In this document: piece after piece, positions 32,015 through 33,718 of the stretch
How positions within the stretch are numbered: position 1 is the stretch's first letter
Layout: each line of letters opens with the position of its first letter
DNA from: an uncultured Clostridia bacterium
GTDB lineage: Bacteria > Bacillota > Limnochordia > Darwinibacteriales > DTU012
Length of the DNA: 33,718 nucleotides
Assembly: GCA_900019385.1 (NCBI GenBank)
Contig: FIZJ01000045.1
Span: forward strand, 1-33,718
Direction: 5' to 3'
Position numbers and translations under genes: made by a program
The notes under the pieces: generated by a model
The model's database searches: none
What the model saw: the letters and a program-made list of their open reading frames with translations, nothing else
Told to the model about the DNA's origin: nothing

Positions 32015-32097
32015 AGCAGCAGTGCAACCACAAGAACCAACACCAGCAGCAAAATCAGGAAGATCCAAAAATCATCGATACAGCATCTCTTTCCCAT
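32011..32097 (-). CDS. 28-aa single-helix membrane microprotein
   Basis: ATG at 32097 with an excellent SD (GGGAGGT, about 6 bases away). The peptide starts MGKRCCIDDF and continues as one hydrophobic helix of about 18 residues to the end. The CC pair next to the membrane face is notable (possible disulphide or acylation). Its stop overlaps the yheC-like stop on the other strand in CTAA, and its terminator lies inside that gene. It resembles YjcZ-type sporulation peptides in size and layout. Confidence 0.68.
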   Translation of the reverse strand: MGKRCCIDDFWIFLILLLVLVLVVALLL

Positions 32098-32139
32098 AGA
32101 GTTACCTCCCTCGTACCCTACTTGACTATCCTTCACTGT

Positions 32140-32151
32140 CAACATATGTTG
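32140..32151. promoter_or_regulatory. 12-bp perfect palindrome upstream of the 28-aa gene
   Basis: CAACATATGTTG at 32140-32151 is a perfect palindrome. It overlaps a minus-strand TTGACA (32142-32137) in the 85-base gap between the secreted protein gene and the 28-aa gene. Operator function is only a possibility. Confidence 0.35.
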
Positions 32152-32182
32152 CTGCTGGGTAGGATGTTTCAGGAACAAGTTA

Positions 32183-32989
32183 CTATCTTTCTATCAATCC
32201 ACCGCGGGATGAACCAGAACCACCGCTGCTGCTCCCCGATGTCCCACCCTTGGTGTTGTCCAGGACGGTATAGTCTCTGCCGTAGACCATGAGCACCGGG
32301 CCCATCATGTATTCGTCGCGCCATGACCCTGCAGGGCGGTGCCGGATTTCGAAGCTTAGGAGATCCACATCGCGGACATAGGGCGCCCGCATGGTGAGGA
32401 TAAGCCTCGGAGGCCGGTATTCAATGATATTGGAATGGTAGTAGTCAAGGCCGGGTTCATAAGTAACCGAGATCCTGCCGCCGGATCGGTTGTAGAACAT
32501 TGTGAACTCATCATCCACTACAATCCTGCCCCGGGAAGTGCCGCGCATGAAACTCTCAAGGTCGACTTCCACGGCAAACGATGTGTTTGCAGGCACAAGA
32601 AAGTCGTTCGTCAAGAAGACAGCCTGTTCCTGGATTTTGATAGTGCGGCTGAAGTAGCCTTTGTAAATCATCACTTCCGTGATTGGGAACGCCGAGGACT
32701 TGATGTCCCGCGGCTCAAAGGCCTCAATCAATATGCACTTGCCTGGAACCAGCACCTCCCGCGAGGCCAGCGGGCTGCGGCTCTGGGTATTGTAGATCTC
32801 GATTCTGTAAACGTCCCGGGACGTAAACTCATTGACAACGGCGACATAAATCGTGTCGCCCGACCGCCAGGCGATAGCCATGGGCGACGCGGCATAGTCG
32901 GTCAGGTCTCTGCTGTCGATAGCCTGCGCAGGCAGGGATACAGCCAACACCAACAGCACAAGCAGCACTGCGGTTTTCTTTCTCATCAT
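32183..32989 (-). CDS. Secreted protein of unknown function, partner of the caspase-like gene
   Basis: A 268-aa protein with a clear signal peptide (RKKTAVLLVLLVLAVSLPAQA, cleavage near residue 23). The mature part looks all-beta: an IYVAVVNEFTSRDVYRIEIYN segment, then VPGKCILIEAFEPRDIKSS and a VEVDLESFMRG block. It ends in a flexible tail rich in glycine and serine (from about residue 248). I recognise no family. The SD GGGGG lies just before two adjacent ATGs (32989 and 32986); either may be used. The gap to the upstream caspase-like gene is only 9 bases, so the two are co-transcribed and probably act together outside the cell. Confidence 0.75.
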   Translation of the reverse strand: MMRKKTAVLLVLLVLAVSLPAQAIDSRDLTDYAASPMAIAWRSGDTIYVAVVNEFTSRDVYRIEIYNTQSRSPLASREVLVPGKCILIEAFEPRDIKSSAFPITEVMIYKGYFSRTIKIQEQAVFLTNDFLVPANTSFAVEVDLESFMRGTSRGRIVVDDEFTMFYNRSGGRISVTYEPGLDYYHSNIIEYRPPRLILTMRAPYVRDVDLLSFEIRHRPAGSWRDEYMMGPVLMVYGRDYTVLDNTKGGTSGSSSGGSGSSRGGLIER

Positions 32990-32998
32990 TCCAGCCCC

Positions 32999-33718
32999 CT
33001 ATCTCCATTGATATGGATTCCTGATATAAATCACTCGGTTCTTCGGACCTTCGAACACTGGATTCTGATCGGTAACTTTCAGATCCTCCCACATCCAGTC
33101 CCGCGCATACACAAACAATTGATAAGCGGTGATGTAAGTGTCATTAATTGCACCCACACCCTTGAGCAGACCCGTAGTGAACAAGCTGCCCTTGCTTTCC
33201 CAAGCCTTGGTCCGTTCATATGTCCTGGCCGCGGCAAGCACTGTGTAATCCTTACCTTTTAGAGCCAGTAATTCAAATTCATCAAACGACTGTTTCCGCA
33301 CCACACCGTCGATGAAGGTGGCTGCATAGGCAACATCCAGAATCACGGTCACATTATTGTTGGGGAAACTGCTGATCCAACTCTCAAGTTCCCCATCGGT
33401 GATGACAGAGTTCACGGCCTGATTAATGTCACCGTAGTTTTTGCCGTCATAAGGTACAATGTGGTCGAGGGGCTCAGTCACTCCACCAGCCCAAATCTCC
33501 CAATCGGCATATCCGGAAAAATACACCACCAGATAATCGTTGGGCCCAGCCGCCCAGGCTGCTTTCTCGATTGCATAGCGGATGTTGGCCTTAGTAGCAT
33601 TGTTGTTGGTCAGCAGATAATACGTGCCGGACATACGGTTCTGGTCGACGAAAACTCTCTTGAAGGCAAGCGCGTCCCTGGCTGAAACATCATAGTTTGG
33701 AACCGGCATGGACTTCTT
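32999..33718 (-). CDS. Caspase-fold (peptidase C14-like) protein lacking catalytic His and Cys, cut by the right edge
   Basis: The frame stays open to the window edge; the first ATG (33709) has no SD and falls inside the fold, so the true start is outside. About 240 residues are visible. Family landmarks are ARDALAFKRVFV, NATKANIRYAIE, the strand DYLVVYFSG, VPYDG, VTVILD, YTVLAAAR with an acidic follow-up, and GSLFTTGLLKG. In active members YFSG is followed by H-G; here it is Y-A (33,511-33,509). The catalytic cysteine after VILD is alanine in DVAYAA (33,331-33,329). Both active-site residues are therefore missing, suggesting a binding or scaffold role. It lies 9 bases before a secreted protein gene; secretion cannot be judged without its N-terminus. 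Confidence 0.8.
   Translation of the reverse strand, partial: KKSMPVPNYDVSARDALAFKRVFVDQNRMSGTYYLLTNNNATKANIRYAIEKAAWAAGPNDYLVVYFSGYADWEIWAGGVTEPLDHIVPYDGKNYGDINQAVNSVITDGELESWISSFPNNNVTVILDVAYAATFIDGVVRKQSFDEFELLALKGKDYTVLAAARTYERTKAWESKGSLFTTGLLKGVGAINDTYITAYQLFVYARDWMWEDLKVTDQNPVFEGPKNRVIYIRNPYQWR

Noticed and set aside
32115-32142. TTGACA with TAGGGT as a promoter for the 28-aa gene.
   Set aside because: The spacer is 16 bases, the -10 matches only three positions, and the resulting transcript would start inside the SD.
32435-33262. A 275-codon plus-strand open frame at the right end.
   Set aside because: It is antisense to the secreted protein and caspase-like genes, which have clear signal peptide and fold motifs. 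No SD or family pattern.
1-33718. tRNA, rRNA, transposase or phage genes.
   Set aside because: No cloverleaf, ribosomal RNA core or transposase motif was seen on either strand by eye. A tRNA scan would settle this.

Overview
The window looks like chromosomal DNA from an endospore-forming, carbohydrate-degrading member of the Bacillota (Firmicutes). The evidence is strong AGGAGG-type Shine-Dalgarno (SD) sites before most genes, frequent TTG/GTG starts, two YheC/YheD-type ATP-grasp proteins linked to spore coats, a LysM protein with CPPGF linkers, a DUF1540 protein and two single-helix microproteins resembling YjcZ-type sporulation peptides. The secreted sugar-binding protein has a signal peptide but no lipobox cysteine. 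I cannot name the genus; a deep clostridial or Limnochordia-like lineage is a guess. I saw no rRNA, tRNA, CRISPR array or insertion sequence.

Layout. Positions 1-3.9 kb (minus strand) hold a GH95 glycosidase cut by the left edge, a triple-LysM protein, and a pair of secreted paralogues, one of them a lipoprotein. Positions 3.9-7.0 kb are an Lrp-type regulator / class I aminotransferase / aspartate kinase operon with a good sigma-A promoter. An AEC-family transporter follows and is divergent from a REC-histidine kinase fusion (8.2-9.4 kb). That kinase converges on an adenosine deaminase gene, which lies in a likely operon with the first yheC-like gene. Positions 11.7-16.1 kb (plus) are a compact uronate operon: altronate dehydratase (UxaA), tagaturonate/fructuronate epimerase (UxaE) and a short uronate isomerase (UxaC-like). 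Positions 16.1-18.6 kb hold an 84-aa unknown protein, a Gfo/Idh/MocA oxidoreductase with a DUF5069 protein, a 426-base non-coding region with stacked hairpins and a terminator, and a DUF1540 gene.

Positions 18.6-30.0 kb (minus) form a sugar-nucleotide and glycan region: galE, manA, an unrecognised 257-aa protein, an EpsC/PglF-type NDP-sugar dehydratase with membrane segments, a GH106-like glycosidase, an ABC sugar-binding protein without its permeases, and a second GH95 enzyme. Positions 30.1-33.7 kb hold a small unknown protein, a second yheC-like gene flanked by two microprotein genes (26 and 28 aa), a secreted unknown protein, and a caspase-fold (C14-like) protein that lacks both catalytic residues and runs off the right edge.

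Together the genes suggest a plant-polysaccharide lifestyle. Fucose- and rhamnose-type side chains would be trimmed by GH95 and GH106-like enzymes, and uronates taken down to 2-keto-3-deoxygluconate. Cell-surface glycan synthesis and spore-coat functions are interleaved with these. The least explained parts are the structured leader at 18.0-18.3 kb, the inverted copies of gene-start regions at 2.3 and 16.4 kb, the microproteins, the secreted paralogue pair and the inactivated caspase-like protein.
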